From Sulfitobacter sp. D7 (GTDB taxonomy: Bacteria > Pseudomonadota > Alphaproteobacteria > Rhodobacterales > Rhodobacteraceae), in contig NZ_CP020694.1 of the NCBI RefSeq assembly GCF_003611275.1, positions 1,116,001 through 1,180,000 on the forward strand: 64,000 bases of DNA. Reading direction: 5' to 3'. Below the pieces are notes generated by a model, which saw only the letters and a program-made list of their open reading frames with translations, did no database searches and was not told the origin of the DNA. The position numbers were made by a program, and so were the translations under genes. Shown in pieces: positions 44,770 through 53,504 of the stretch. Position 1 is the first letter of the stretch. Each line of letters starts with the position of its first letter.

Positions 44770-46149
44770 ATGCCCGAGATCAAGACGGTAAACCCCGCCA
44801 CCGAAGAGGTACTGAACACCTACAACGTCATGTCCGAAGCCGAGGCGCTCCGCGCGGTCGAAGCCACGCATGAGGCCTTTAAGGATTGGCGCAAGCTCTC
44901 CCATACTGAGCGCGCGCCCTATTTGAAAAAGATTGCTGAAAAGCTGCGCGATAATAAAGAGGAACTGGCTGAGTTGATGACCCGCGAGGTGGGTAAGCTC
45001 TATCAAGACAGCCTTGACGAAGTTGACCTCTGCGCCGCGATCTTCGACTGGACCGCCGATGCGGGCCCGGAAAAGCTCAAGGACGAGACCCGCGAGTTGA
45101 TGGATGGCAAGAAAAACGGCGTGGTGACCTATCAGCCGATAGGCGTGATCTATTCGGTCCAGCCTTGGAACTTCCCCTTTTACCAGCCGGTCCGCGTTTT
45201 GGCGGCAAACCTGATGGCAGGCAATGGTAACGTCCTGAAACATGCCCAGATTTGTACCGGCAGCGCGCTGCGTCTTAAGGAAATTTGCGAAGAGGCGGGC
45301 CTGCCGAAAGACCTGTTTAACGTCGTCATCATCGACCATGACACCAGCGACAAGCTGATCGCCCATGATCTGGTGCGCGGCGTGACCATGACAGGCTCTG
45401 ACAAGGCGGGCAGCCACATTGGGTCGCTGGCGGCAAAGCATCTCAAGAAATCGGTGCTGGAGCTGGGCTCGAACGATGCCTTCATCGTGTTGGATGACGC
45501 GGATATCGACACGGCGGTGAAATTCTCTGCTGCTGGTCGGATTTACAACAACGGCCAGACCTGCATTTCGGCGAAACGCTTTATCGTGACCGACAAAAAC
45601 TACGATGCCTTCGTGAAAGCTTTTGTCGAGCAGATGAAATCGATCGAGATGGGCGACCCGATGGACAAAAGCACCGGCCTTGGCCCGTTGTCGAGCCAAG
45701 AGCAGTTCGAAACAGTGCGCGATCAGGTTAAGGAAAGCGTCGAGAAAGGCTGCGAACTGCTCTGCGGTGGCGAAGTGCCTGATCGTACCGGTGCCTACTA
45801 TCCATCGACCGTGTTGGGCAATGTGAAGCCCGGCTCGCCCGCCTATGACGATGAAATCTTCGGCCCTGTCGCCTCGGTGATCCGCGCGAAGGACGATGAA
45901 GATGCGATGCGCATTGCCAATGACAGCCGCTATGGTCTTGGCGGCGGTATCTTCTCGAAAGACGAAGACCGCGCACTTGAGTTGGCTCGGGCCGAGTTTG
46001 ACACCGGGATGATCCGGATCAACGGTTTTGGGTTGGCGGATCCGAATATGCCCTTCGGCGGGGTCAAGAACTCCGGTTATGGACGTGAACATGGCGGTTT
46101 TGGCATGAGCGAATTCGTCAACGCCAAGGCGATTTTTCTGCCGTCCTAA
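44770..46149 (+). CDS. NAD(P)-dependent aldehyde dehydrogenase, succinate-semialdehyde type
   Basis: A 459-residue aldehyde dehydrogenase. The active-site Glu lies in [16 protein letters not shown] near residue 232 and the nucleophile Cys in [13 protein letters not shown] near residue 266. The short N-terminal arm and [18 protein letters not shown] favour the GabD/succinate-semialdehyde class, but the substrate is not proved. An AAGGAG site lies at 44759-44764, which sets the start at 44770. It is divergent from fabB and its insertion separates fabB from fabA. Confidence 0.88.
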   Translation: MPEIKTVNPATEEVLNTYNVMSEAEALRAVEATHEAFKDWRKLSHTERAPYLKKIAEKLRDNKEELAELMTREVGKLYQDSLDEVDLCAAIFDWTADAGPEKLKDETRELMDGKKNGVVTYQPIGVIYSVQPWNFPFYQPVRVLAANLMAGNGNVLKHAQICTGSALRLKEICEEAGLPKDLFNVVIIDHDTSDKLIAHDLVRGVTMTGSDKAGSHIGSLAAKHLKKSVLELGSNDAFIVLDDADIDTAVKFSAAGRIYNNGQTCISAKRFIVTDKNYDAFVKAFVEQMKSIEMGDPMDKSTGLGPLSSQEQFETVRDQVKESVEKGCELLCGGEVPDRTGAYYPSTVLGNVKPGSPAYDDEIFGPVASVIRAKDDEDAMRIANDSRYGLGGGIFSKDEDRALELARAEFDTGMIRINGFGLADPNMPFGGVKNSGYGREHGGFGMSEFVNAKAIFLPS

Positions 46150-46216
46150 ATGGCAAAGGGCGGGCGGTGCTGCATGCCGCTCGCCGATTTGAACGATAGA
46201 TTGCAAGAGGTTCTAG

Positions 46217-46819
46217 ATGACTATGAAAGTACTTGTCGCCGGTGCGACCGGCAAAACCGGGCGTTTGCTCGTCAGTGAACTGAAAGACCGAGGGGCCGAG
46301 CCCATCGCGCTGGTGCGCGACGGTTCAGACACATCGGTTTTGCCGGAGGGCACCGAGCAGCGGAAGGGTGATTTGACCAATCTGCAGGCGGGCGTCTGTG
46401 ATGGCGTCGATGCGGTGGTCTTTGCTGCCGGATCTGGCGGGAGCACAGGGCCAGAGATGACCGAGAAGGTCGACCGCGAGGGCGCGCAACATCTGGTCGA
46501 TCTGGCGCGCGAGGCCGATGTTGAGCGTTTCGTCATGCTGAGCTCTGTCGGTGCCGACAATCCGCCGGAGGACAATGAGATGACCCATTACCTGAAGGCG
46601 AAGCAGGCAGCAGACGCGCACCTGCAAGCCTCTGGGTTGACCCATTCGATCCTGCGGCCTGTGGCGCTGACCGATGACCCCAAGACCAATGCGATCAATC
46701 TCGGCGAAGGTGTCGATCAGAAAGGCAAGGCACATCGCGCTGATGTCGCCGCCGTTTTGGCCGAGGCGGCAGTTACCGGGCGCCACGATGGCAAGGTGCA
46801 AGAGATGCAGACGCTCTGA
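46217..46819 (+). CDS. NAD(P)-binding SDR-like protein (atypical, NmrA/HSCARG type)
   Basis: A 200-residue Rossmann protein with an N-terminal dinucleotide motif VLVAGATGKTGRLLVSEL and the DVERFVMLSSVGADNPP block typical of atypical SDR family 5 proteins, which often bind NADPH as redox sensors or act on flavin/quinone partners. The usual catalytic Tyr-x-x-x-Lys appears as YLKAKQAAD. It follows the aldehyde dehydrogenase by 67 bases. Its substrate is unknown. Confidence 0.82.
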   Translation: MTMKVLVAGATGKTGRLLVSELKDRGAEPIALVRDGSDTSVLPEGTEQRKGDLTNLQAGVCDGVDAVVFAAGSGGSTGPEMTEKVDREGAQHLVDLAREADVERFVMLSSVGADNPPEDNEMTHYLKAKQAADAHLQASGLTHSILRPVALTDDPKTNAINLGEGVDQKGKAHRADVAAVLAEAAVTGRHDGKVQEMQTL

Positions 46820-46836
46820 ACGGGTGATGCAAACGC

Positions 46837-46866
46837 AAAAGGGGGCCACGCGGGCCCCCTTTTTTC
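46837..46866. terminator. Bidirectional terminator
   Basis: AAAAGGGGGCC pairs with GGCCCCCTTTT around an ACGCG loop, with T residues after the stem on the plus strand and the A-tract giving the equivalent on the minus strand. It sits between the convergent SDR-like gene and fabA, so it can end both transcripts. Confidence 0.88.
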
Positions 46867-46887
46867 TTGTCGGAATGTCGCTTTGGC

Positions 46888-47397
46888 TCAGCTTTCGCTC
46901 AGCGCGACTTTCATGTCTTTCACCTGATAGATCACCTCGCCATCGGCTTCGACGATGCCATCGGCCACGCCCATGGTCAGGCGGCGGGTCTGGATCGCCT
47001 TGGTGAAATCAATCTTATAGGTCAGCATCTTGCGCTCAGGGCGCACCATGCCCGTCAGCTTTACTTCGCCCACGCCAAGCGCATAGCCGCGCCCCTGCCA
47101 GCCGCGCCAGCCGAGGTTGAAACCGGTCAATTGCCACAGACCGTCAAGGCCCAGACAGCCGGGCATGATCGGGTTGCCGGGGAAGTGACATTCGAAAAAC
47201 CACAGGTCGGGCGTGATGTCGAACTCGGCGATGATATGGCCCTTGCCATGGGCGCCGCCATCGGCCGAGACATCGGTGATCCGGTCCATCATGAGCATCG
47301 GCGGGGCGGGAAGCTGTGCGTTCCCGGGGCCGAAAAGCTCGCCGCGGGCGCATTTCAGCAGATCTTCCTTGTCGAAACTCGTGGGGTAGTCGGCCAT
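46888..47397 (-). CDS. fabA: 3-hydroxydecanoyl-[ACP] dehydratase/isomerase FabA
   Basis: Introduces the double bond at C10 in unsaturated fatty-acid synthesis. The 169-residue protein has [21 protein letters not shown], with the catalytic His and Asp of the FabA hot-dog fold, and [13 protein letters not shown]. The 47397 start ([13 protein letters not shown]) matches E. coli FabA well; the frame reaches 47445. It is divergent from irr across a 163-base gap. Confidence 0.94.
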   Translation of the reverse strand: MADYPTSFDKEDLLKCARGELFGPGNAQLPAPPMLMMDRITDVSADGGAHGKGHIIAEFDITPDLWFFECHFPGNPIMPGCLGLDGLWQLTGFNLGWRGWQGRGYALGVGEVKLTGMVRPERKMLTYKIDFTKAIQTRRLTMGVADGIVEADGEVIYQVKDMKVALSES

Positions 47398-47500
47398 CCT
47401 GCGGCTCTCCTGCTGCTCTGTTATAACATCGGCCCCGTTTAACATCGCGTTCCGGCATGCTGCAAGGCCCGCGCGCGGGGGGCTGCGACGATTGGCTTGA

Positions 47501-47518
47501 GGTTTTCAATTGAAAACC
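47501..47518. promoter_or_regulatory. Perfect 18-bp palindrome between fabA and irr
   Basis: GGTTTTCAATTGAAAACC is an exact palindrome with an AT-rich core in a GC-rich region, 42 bases upstream of the irr start and about 100 bases from fabA. It is a strong operator candidate for a dimeric regulator such as Irr itself or a fatty-acid regulator. It does not match the published ICE consensus closely. Confidence 0.5.
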
Positions 47519-47560
47519 GGGGATTTCCTCCTTTATATGACCCTGAAAGGCAGGGAACTG

Positions 47561-47980
47561 ATGTCCGAACAGGAACAAGAGGTCGGAACGCGCTGGCTGG
47601 CTCAGGCCGGGCTGCGCCCTACGCGCCAACGTGTCACGCTGGCGAGCCTTCTGGTGGGCGATGGCCAAGATCGCCACGTCACCGCTGAAAGCCTGTTTGA
47701 GGCCGCAAAGGGGCAGGGCGAGGCCGTGTCGCTGGCCACGGTCTACAACACGCTGCGCGCTTTTTGTGATGCGGGGCTGTTGCAGGAAGTGACCGTGGAT
47801 GGCTCGAAAAGCTATTTCGACACCAACACCCACGACCACCCGCATTTCTTTTGGGAAGACGACAGCAAGCTGACCGACGCGCCTTCTGAGCAATTGGTGA
47901 TCGCGCAGCTTCCCGATGCGCCCGATGGGGCCGAGATTGCCTCGGTCGATGTGGTGATCCGCCTGCGCCGGAAATCCTGA
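47561..47980 (+). CDS. irr: Iron response regulator Irr (Fur family)
   Basis: Fur-family regulator of 139 residues. The N-terminal winged helix is seen as LRPTRQRVTLASLLV and VSLATVYNTLRAFCDAGLLQEV, and the dimer domain has NTHDHPHFFWEDD, the His-rich metal/heme site typical of Irr. Irr controls heme synthesis and iron uptake in alphaproteobacteria. Start at 47561 (MSEQEQEVG) gives the usual length; ATGs at 47537 and an upstream TTG are possible. It is divergent from fabA, a neighbour pair I know from Rhodobacterales. Confidence 0.88.
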   Translation: MSEQEQEVGTRWLAQAGLRPTRQRVTLASLLVGDGQDRHVTAESLFEAAKGQGEAVSLATVYNTLRAFCDAGLLQEVTVDGSKSYFDTNTHDHPHFFWEDDSKLTDAPSEQLVIAQLPDAPDGAEIASVDVVIRLRRKS

Positions 47981-47983
47981 ACG

Positions 47984-48001
47984 GGCGGGGCGCGCCCCGC
48001 C
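47984..48001. terminator. GC-only palindrome between convergent irr and pmtA
   Basis: GGCGGGGCGCGCCCCGCC is an exact 18-base palindrome (7-bp stem with a CGCG loop) in the 31-base gap between the two gene ends. No T-tract follows on either strand, so it may be a transcript-end stem more than an intrinsic terminator. Confidence 0.5.
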
Positions 48002-48011
48002 GCGTGAGCGA

Positions 48012-48629
48012 TCAGCCGCGTTTGCGCAGCACCAGAAACGTCATCATGCCCATTGGCGGCAAGGCGCGTTCGTCTTCGACCTGCAGCGCGTCTTGTTGCA
48101 ACACGGTCTCCATCTCGAAATCCGAATGCCAGCCAAGCGTATTGGCGAAGGGGGCCGAGACCTTTTCAAGAAAGCCCAGCACGCCGGTGGTCCGCATGAA
48201 GTGGTTGGCGATGACCACCTGACCGCCGGGTTTGAGCACGCGGGCGATCTCTTCCATGACGCGCTCAGGTTCGGGCACGACCGAGAGGACATGCATGGCG
48301 GCGATGGTGTCAAAGCTGGCGTCGGGAAAATCAAGGTCGCGGGCATCCATCTGGCGCAGGTCGGCTACATGCGTCAGCCCTTCGCGCGCGACGCGCTCGC
48401 GGGCTTTGGCAAGCATCTCATCGCTGAAATCCATACCTGTGACTGAAAGATGTGACGCGTAATGCGGCAGCGACAATCCGGTGCCGACGCCGACTTCGAG
48501 CACTGTGCCGCCGCCCTTGTTGATATGGGTAACCACATGGCGACGGCCACCGCTGGTCAGCGCGCCAAAGGTCTTGTCGTAGATCGGCGCCCAGCGGGCA
48601 TAAGAAGTCTCGACCGCCTTGATATCCAT
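48012..48629 (-). CDS. pmtA: Phosphatidylethanolamine N-methyltransferase PmtA (Rhodobacter type)
   Basis: A 205-residue SAM methyltransferase with LEVGVGTGLSLPHY near residue 44 (motif I), VTGMDFSDEML (motif II) and LKPGGQVVIANHF (post-motif). The N-terminal YARWAPIYDKTFG is characteristic of the Rhodobacter PmtA family that converts phosphatidylethanolamine to its mono-, di- and trimethyl forms. It lies next to pssA and psd, which make the substrate. The substrate is inferred from this neighbourhood. Confidence 0.83.
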   Translation of the reverse strand: MDIKAVETSYARWAPIYDKTFGALTSGGRRHVVTHINKGGGTVLEVGVGTGLSLPHYASHLSVTGMDFSDEMLAKARERVAREGLTHVADLRQMDARDLDFPDASFDTIAAMHVLSVVPEPERVMEEIARVLKPGGQVVIANHFMRTTGVLGFLEKVSAPFANTLGWHSDFEMETVLQQDALQVEDERALPPMGMMTFLVLRKRG

Positions 48630-48630
48630 T

Positions 48631-49410
48631 TTAATTCCTTTTGGGTTTATTCAGTCTCTTGCCCCGCAGTAGGCCCCAGATCACCATGCCGATATAGGCC
48701 AGGCAGAGGACTACCAGTGTGGTCCAAGCGTAGGTCGCCAGCGCTGCGGCAAAAATTGCCACACCGACGAGCAGGTATTTCACATGGCGGCGCGAAATCT
48801 TGGTGGTTTTGAAAGACCATGTGGGGATGCGGCTGATCATCAGAAACCCGATCAGCACCATATGCAGCGCAATGATCCAGTCCGGCAGAATGGGCCGGTT
48901 GTGGAAAGCAAAGGACAGCGTCATCGGCAACAACACCAGCAGGGCCCCTGCGGGCGAGGGGATGCCGGTAAAGTAGGAGCCGGATTCCCCGACCGCGTCG
49001 CCATTCTTGGCTTTCTCGGCTTCGGCCTTGTCGTTCACATTGAACCGGGCCAGCCTCACCACACAGCAAACTGCGTAGATCAGCACCGCAATCCAAGCCG
49101 CGCCGCCCATGTCTTGCAAGGCCCAAAAGTAGAGGATCAGCGGCGGCACCACGCCAAAGTTCAGGAAATCGGCCAGCGAATCCAGTTCCGCGCCCATCGG
49201 GCTGGACGACCGCAAGAGCCGCGCCAGACGCCCGTCCAACCCATCCAGCACGCAGGCCAGCAGGATCAGTTGCACCGCCAGCACATAGTTGCCATTCACG
49301 CCAAAGCGGATCGCCGAAAGGCCCGCGCAGATCGCGGTGATGGTCAGGGCGTTTGGCAGCAATTGGATCAGCGCAAGGTCTGCGCCGGACTTTTCAGAAG
49401 AGGGGCGCAT
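48631..49410 (-). CDS. pssA: CDP-diacylglycerol-serine O-phosphatidyltransferase PssA
   Basis: A 259-residue membrane enzyme that makes phosphatidylserine from CDP-diacylglycerol and serine. The CDP-alcohol phosphotransferase motif D-G-x2-A-R-x8-G-x3-D-x3-D is present as LDGLDGRLARLLRSSSPMG followed by AELDSLADF. About seven membrane helices can be seen. It follows psd by nine bases and precedes pmtA by one, so the three are one operon. Confidence 0.93.
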   Translation of the reverse strand: MRPSSEKSGADLALIQLLPNALTITAICAGLSAIRFGVNGNYVLAVQLILLACVLDGLDGRLARLLRSSSPMGAELDSLADFLNFGVVPPLILYFWALQDMGGAAWIAVLIYAVCCVVRLARFNVNDKAEAEKAKNGDAVGESGSYFTGIPSPAGALLVLLPMTLSFAFHNRPILPDWIIALHMVLIGFLMISRIPTWSFKTTKISRRHVKYLLVGVAIFAAALATYAWTTLVVLCLAYIGMVIWGLLRGKRLNKPKRN

Positions 49411-49419
49411 GCAGCAATC

Positions 49420-50112
49420 CTAGACGGGGGTGGACTGGGCCACCGGCGGTTTCAACTCGGCCAGCACGGTTTCCCCGGCGACCATGGTTTGCCCGATGCG
49501 CACCATCGGGTCGACCCCTTCGGGCAGGTAAACATCTAGCCGCGAACCAAAGCGGATCAAGCCAAAGCGTTCGCCGGTTTCCAGCCCGTCGCCGGATTTG
49601 ACGAAACAAACGATGCGCCGCGCCACAAGACCCGCGATCTGCACCACGGCCAGATCGCGCCCGTCGTCCATACGGATGCACAGGCTATTACGCTCATTGT
49701 CGGCGCTGGCCTTGTCGAGCGAGGCGTTGAAGAATTTGCCCGGGCGGTAGGCCACGGCCTGCACCTTGCCCGCGACGGGGGCGCGGTTGATGTGGCAGTT
49801 GAACACGCTCATGAAGACGCTGACGCGGGTCAGCGGCACATCCGGCATGCCCAGTTCGGCGGGCGGCACCGCAGGCTCGATGAGCGAAACGATGCCGTCG
49901 GCAGGGCTGACGATCAGGTCGGGCCTATCCGGCGTGACACGCTCTGGGTCGCGGAAAAAGTAGTAGCACCAGATGGTGAGACCGACGCCGATCCAGCCCA
50001 GCACCTCTTCGATGGCGAAGAGCACCAGTGTGACGGCGGCGAAGATCGCCACGAATTTGATGCCCTCGCGGTGCATCGGTTTGATGAATGTGTCGAGCAA
50101 GTTGACGGACAT
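49420..50112 (-). CDS. psd: Phosphatidylserine decarboxylase Psd (short, archaeal-type)
   Basis: A 230-residue proenzyme that decarboxylates phosphatidylserine to phosphatidylethanolamine. The pyruvoyl group should form at the Gly-Ser of [15 protein letters not shown] near residue 200, splitting the chain into beta and small alpha subunits. Hydrophobic segments near residues 20-50 ([20 protein letters not shown]) anchor it. The 50112 start ([14 protein letters not shown]) was chosen over the extended frame to 50193; a GGAGGG site precedes it. Confidence 0.92.
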   Translation of the reverse strand: MSVNLLDTFIKPMHREGIKFVAIFAAVTLVLFAIEEVLGWIGVGLTIWCYYFFRDPERVTPDRPDLIVSPADGIVSLIEPAVPPAELGMPDVPLTRVSVFMSVFNCHINRAPVAGKVQAVAYRPGKFFNASLDKASADNERNSLCIRMDDGRDLAVVQIAGLVARRIVCFVKSGDGLETGERFGLIRFGSRLDVYLPEGVDPMVRIGQTMVAGETVLAELKPPVAQSTPV

Positions 50113-50222
50113 CGGACCCTCCCGTTCAGGCTGTCTTCCGTCATAGGTGCATGGCGGGTGAGTGCAAGGAGGTTTTGATCTTGGGGACGGCATCGGCGGG
50201 TCGGTGCAAGGGGGAATGCTGA

Positions 50223-50347
50223 GGGCATCGCCCTCCCTGGTGGGCGATCGATGGTCACGTGGCGCGGGGCGGGAGTTCTTGGACCTAGCGTGTCTCGTTG
50301 GTGAAGCGTTGCGAAATCGCCCTCCGGGGGGAGGGACGGCGATGCCC
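50223..50347. repeat. REP/BIME-like palindromic intergenic element, copy 2
   Basis: The ends GGGCATCGCC (50223-50232) and GGCGATGCCC (50338-50347) are exact inverted repeats, and each end folds alone: ATCGCCC/GGGCGAT (50227-50233 with 50242-50248) and ATCGCC/GGCGAT (50316-50321 with 50338-50343). Read on the minus strand, its first 40 bases align with copy 1 at 42428, including a CCCCCC tract followed by GGCGATTT. It fills the gap between psd and the gene at 50386. Confidence 0.65.
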
Positions 50348-50385
50348 GGTGTGCCATCGGGCGGTGTGGTGGCGAAGGAAGCTTT

Positions 50386-51306
50386 TCAAAACCACTGCCC
50401 CGGCTCCATCAGACCCAAATCCATCAACTGCCGGGAATGCCACTCGAACGGCTCGGAATTATGCCACTGGAATGTCGGGATATCATAGCGGCTGCCGGGA
50501 TTGCTTTTCAGCGCCTTGGCCGTGCGGAAAGAGCAGACCGCCGCGGTGACATTGTGGTGCCACGCGCAGGCGTAGGTATTGTATTCCTCGTTGTTGAACG
50601 TGTGATCGCCGCGCAGCAGCAGCCCCGGTTTGGCGCGAAACAGGGGGATGCGGTCGATCTTGCGGCTCTGCGGTGGCACATGTTCCTCAAACCGCCAACG
50701 CAGCCCGCCAAAGAAATCAAGCTGCCGTTCCTTGGGATGCCCCTGCCGCGATGGATCCTTGCGCGCCAGCGCGTAATAGCCCGACCGGTCCAGATGCGCC
50801 TGATCGAGTGAGACGGCATCGGGATGCATTTGGAGGTCCGGCGCATAGAGGTCGACCACATAGGCCAGCATGGCATCGCGCCGCTCTTCTCCGTGAAAGG
50901 CCAGCAATTCCTTGACGTTGCGCGTCTCGCTGAAGGGGTGGAACAGATATTCGGCGTTGTAGCAATAATAAAGCCATTGCCCCGGCACCGCGGCGATCAT
51001 GCGGTTCACGGCCCCTTCCAGCGCGGCTTCGGCGGTGGTGTCATAGTCCACCCGCAGCACGCTTTGCTGCAAGTCGCGGGGCAGGTCAAAAGCGGGGGGC
51101 ATCAGCGCCACCACACTGTCAAAGCCCGCTTGCTGGTGGTGGCGCAGGGTGGTGTCGACCTCGACCTCATCCTCGACCAAGATCATGGCGATGGGGCCTG
51201 CCTCCGGCGCCGGGCGGGCCTCTTTGATAAGATGATCTAGATCGCGATACCGCATAGGCCCCCGCTGGTATTTCCGTGCCGCAAGGTCGGTCAATTCCGG
51301 GTCCAT
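50386..51306 (-). CDS. Conserved-type protein of unknown function, possibly glycosyltransferase-like
   Basis: A 306-residue soluble protein that I do not recognise with certainty. An N-terminal beta-alpha pattern ([19 protein letters not shown] then SVVALMPP) and an aromatic middle ([37 protein letters not shown]) recall family 2-type glycosyltransferases that keep a D/E-x-D/E near a WY cluster, but this is weak. The C-terminus is rich in Trp and His ([20 protein letters not shown]). It is divergent from miaB, 71 bases away. The start could be 51255, which has a G-rich site. Confidence 0.6.
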   Translation of the reverse strand: MDPELTDLAARKYQRGPMRYRDLDHLIKEARPAPEAGPIAMILVEDEVEVDTTLRHHQQAGFDSVVALMPPAFDLPRDLQQSVLRVDYDTTAEAALEGAVNRMIAAVPGQWLYYCYNAEYLFHPFSETRNVKELLAFHGEERRDAMLAYVVDLYAPDLQMHPDAVSLDQAHLDRSGYYALARKDPSRQGHPKERQLDFFGGLRWRFEEHVPPQSRKIDRIPLFRAKPGLLLRGDHTFNNEEYNTYACAWHHNVTAAVCSFRTAKALKSNPGSRYDIPTFQWHNSEPFEWHSRQLMDLGLMEPGQWF

Positions 51307-51377
51307 TGCAAGACGCGGCCACCGCTGTTAGACGACGCCATCTGCCCGAAATCCGTCAAAACCCTTGGATGCCCGCC

Positions 51378-52682
51378 ATGACACAACCGAAAAAGCTGTT
51401 CATCAAGACCTATGGTTGCCAGATGAACGTCTATGACAGCGAACGCATGGCCGAAAGCCTTGGCGGTCAGGGCTATGTCACGACCGACCGGGCCGATGAT
51501 GCGGATATGATCCTGCTCAACACCTGCCACATCCGCGAAAAGGCCGCAGAGAAGGTCTATTCCGAACTGGGCCGCCTGAAGCCGTTGAAAGACGCGCGCC
51601 CCGATCTGAAGATCGGCGTGGCGGGCTGCGTGGCACAGGCCGAGGGCGAAGAGATCATGCGCCGCCAGCCGGCTGTCGATCTGGTGGTCGGCCCGCAAAG
51701 CTACCACCGTTTGCCAGAGATGGAGGCGAAGGTGCAGAGCGGGCAAAGCGCGCTCGACACTGATTTCCCGGCCGAAGACAAATTCGACCACCTCAAGGGC
51801 CGCCCCAAGATGAAACGCGCGCCCGCGGCCTTCCTCACCGTGCAAGAGGGCTGCGACAAGTTCTGCGCCTTCTGCGTGGTGCCCTATACGCGGGGGGCCG
51901 AAGTCTCTCGCCCCGCCGAGAAGGTGCTGGAAGAAGCCCGCGATCTGGTCGAGCGCGGCGTGCGCGAAGTCACTCTGCTGGGCCAGAACGTAAACGCTTA
52001 CCACGGCGGCATGACGCTGGCCGGTCTGATCCGCGCGCTGGCCAAGGTCGACGGGTTGGAGCGTATCCGCTACACCACCAGCCACCCCAACGACATGGGC
52101 GACGATCTGATTGCGGCCCATGGTGAGGTGCCCGAGTTGATGCCTTACCTGCACCTGCCGGTGCAGTCGGGCAGTGATCACATCTTGAAACGGATGAACC
52201 GCAGCCACACCGCCGAGAGCTATCTGAAGCTGCTCGAACGCATCCGCGAGGCGCGGCCTGATATTGTGCTGTCAGGCGATTTCATCGTCGGCTTCCCCGA
52301 GGAAAGCGATGCCGACTTTGAGGCCACGATGGAGCTCGTCCGGCAGGTGCGCTACGGCTATGCCTATTCGTTCAAATATTCCACCCGCCCCGGCACCCCG
52401 GCGGCCGAACGCCCGCTGGTCGATGCAGCCGTGGCCGACGATCGCTTGCAGCGCCTGCAAGGGTTAATCACCCAGCACCAACAAGAGATCCAGCAGTCGA
52501 TGGTGGGCCGCGAGGTGTCGGTTCTGGTTGAGAAGAAGGGCCGTTTGCCCGGTCAGATGCTTGGCAAGTCAGAGTATCTGCACGCGGTTCATATCGAGAA
52601 CTGCACGGCGCAGATCGGTGACATTCAGCGCGTAAGGGTGACCGAAGCCAAGACAAACTCTTTGGCGGCTGTCTTGGTCTAA
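51378..52682 (+). CDS. miaB: tRNA-2-methylthio-N6-dimethylallyladenosine synthase MiaB
   Basis: Radical-SAM enzyme that adds a methylthio group to i6A37 of tRNA. The 434-residue protein has the MTTase N-terminal domain with Cys in [15 protein letters not shown] and VAGCVAQ (auxiliary cluster), the radical-SAM CxxxCxxC in [16 protein letters not shown], and a C-terminal TRAM RNA-binding domain. An ATG at 51369 is also in frame; neither has a strong ribosome site. A GC-rich hairpin follows the gene. Confidence 0.94.
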   Translation: MTQPKKLFIKTYGCQMNVYDSERMAESLGGQGYVTTDRADDADMILLNTCHIREKAAEKVYSELGRLKPLKDARPDLKIGVAGCVAQAEGEEIMRRQPAVDLVVGPQSYHRLPEMEAKVQSGQSALDTDFPAEDKFDHLKGRPKMKRAPAAFLTVQEGCDKFCAFCVVPYTRGAEVSRPAEKVLEEARDLVERGVREVTLLGQNVNAYHGGMTLAGLIRALAKVDGLERIRYTTSHPNDMGDDLIAAHGEVPELMPYLHLPVQSGSDHILKRMNRSHTAESYLKLLERIREARPDIVLSGDFIVGFPEESDADFEATMELVRQVRYGYAYSFKYSTRPGTPAAERPLVDAAVADDRLQRLQGLITQHQQEIQQSMVGREVSVLVEKKGRLPGQMLGKSEYLHAVHIENCTAQIGDIQRVRVTEAKTNSLAAVLV

Positions 52683-52705
52683 CGGGCCGCCACTAGGGCC
52701 GTTGC

Positions 52706-52727
52706 GGGTGCGCGTTGCCGCGCACCC
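52706..52727. terminator. Hairpin between convergent miaB and secreted-protein gene
   Basis: GGGTGCGCG and CGCGCACCC form a 9-bp stem with a TTGC loop, 24 bases after the miaB stop and 9 bases before the end of the minus-strand gene. The following bases are CTAAGCTT, so it lacks a real T-tract. Confidence 0.5.
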
Positions 52728-52735
52728 TAAGCTTG

Positions 52736-53080
52736 TCAGTAGTTGTGCTTGCGATGCGAAGCGGCATCCGCAAAGATCCGTTTCATCGTCGCTTTCAGCC
52801 CCTCAGGGTTGCCCACCAGCGTGTGATCCCGGCAGACACGCTCGGCCACGGCATGGGCGGTGGAGAAGTCATAGCCGACGGCCACGAGGCTATCCACGAA
52901 GACCGAGTTTGGCCGGTCCCAGATCACATCATTCCACGGGCCGCGGTAGCAGCTGACGTGGATCACATTGCCCGTTGGATGCGCCTTGCCCTGGTTGTGG
53001 TAGGCGTATTTCACACCCCCGGCAAAAGCAGGCATGGCAAGCAGGCCGGTGACGGCGGTGGCGAGTAGCATTTTCATCAT
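52736..53080 (-). CDS. Small secreted protein of unknown function
   Basis: A 114-residue exported protein with a signal peptide MMKMLLATAVTGLLAMPAFA cleaved before GGVK. The mature part contains VIHVSCYRGPWNDVIWDRPNSV and ends HRKHNY; two Cys (VSCYRG, ERVCRD) could pair. It is rich in aromatic and basic residues. No family is recognised. It is not related to the two module proteins at 53505 and 54094, although it lies near them. Confidence 0.7.
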   Translation of the reverse strand: MMKMLLATAVTGLLAMPAFAGGVKYAYHNQGKAHPTGNVIHVSCYRGPWNDVIWDRPNSVFVDSLVAVGYDFSTAHAVAERVCRDHTLVGNPEGLKATMKRIFADAASHRKHNY

Positions 53081-53504
53081 GAGTTGGTCCCCCAGTTATC
53101 ATTGCAGCAATCAAGATCGGCAAAGCCGCGCGAAGTCCCACCCTCGCGATCCGATGGATAGAGGTTTAGGTCTAAAGGTGCGTGTTTCAAGAAGATTCGA
53201 AGGCACTGTCAGGGGGTTGAGAACAATCTCAAGGGCTTGCCCGGGATTGTCGCCAAGGCATAGGCAATAGGGTAATTTCAGTCTTTCCGGTGAACAGAAA
53301 ACGGCCGCCGCAGTCATCGGTTTCACCGTTATTGCGCGAAGGATTCGTTGTAATCGGTCAAGGCTCGGCCACAAAATGTTGATTTCACAGCTTCACAGCA
53401 GGGCAGTTTTTACCTAACCTAACCCTATACTAACAAGGCGCGGGTCCGGGGAGGGGTCGCATTTGCCAAAAATAAGAATCAATATTTAGAATAGGACAAA
53501 AGCT
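53081..53504. other. 424-base AT-richer gap upstream of the OmpA-like gene
   Basis: No gene is supported here. The sequence is less GC-rich than its surroundings, with CTAAC in tandem at 53414-53423 and again at 53430-53434 (11 bases on), and a TATTTAGAATAGGAC leader before the GTG start. It probably holds the promoters of both flanking secreted-protein genes and any upstream control site. Confidence 0.45.

Noticed and set aside
44701..46206. 501-codon minus-strand frame across the aldehyde dehydrogenase
   Set aside because: It is antisense to a gene with clear catalytic Cys and Glu motifs and a ribosome site, and the frame has no family resemblance.
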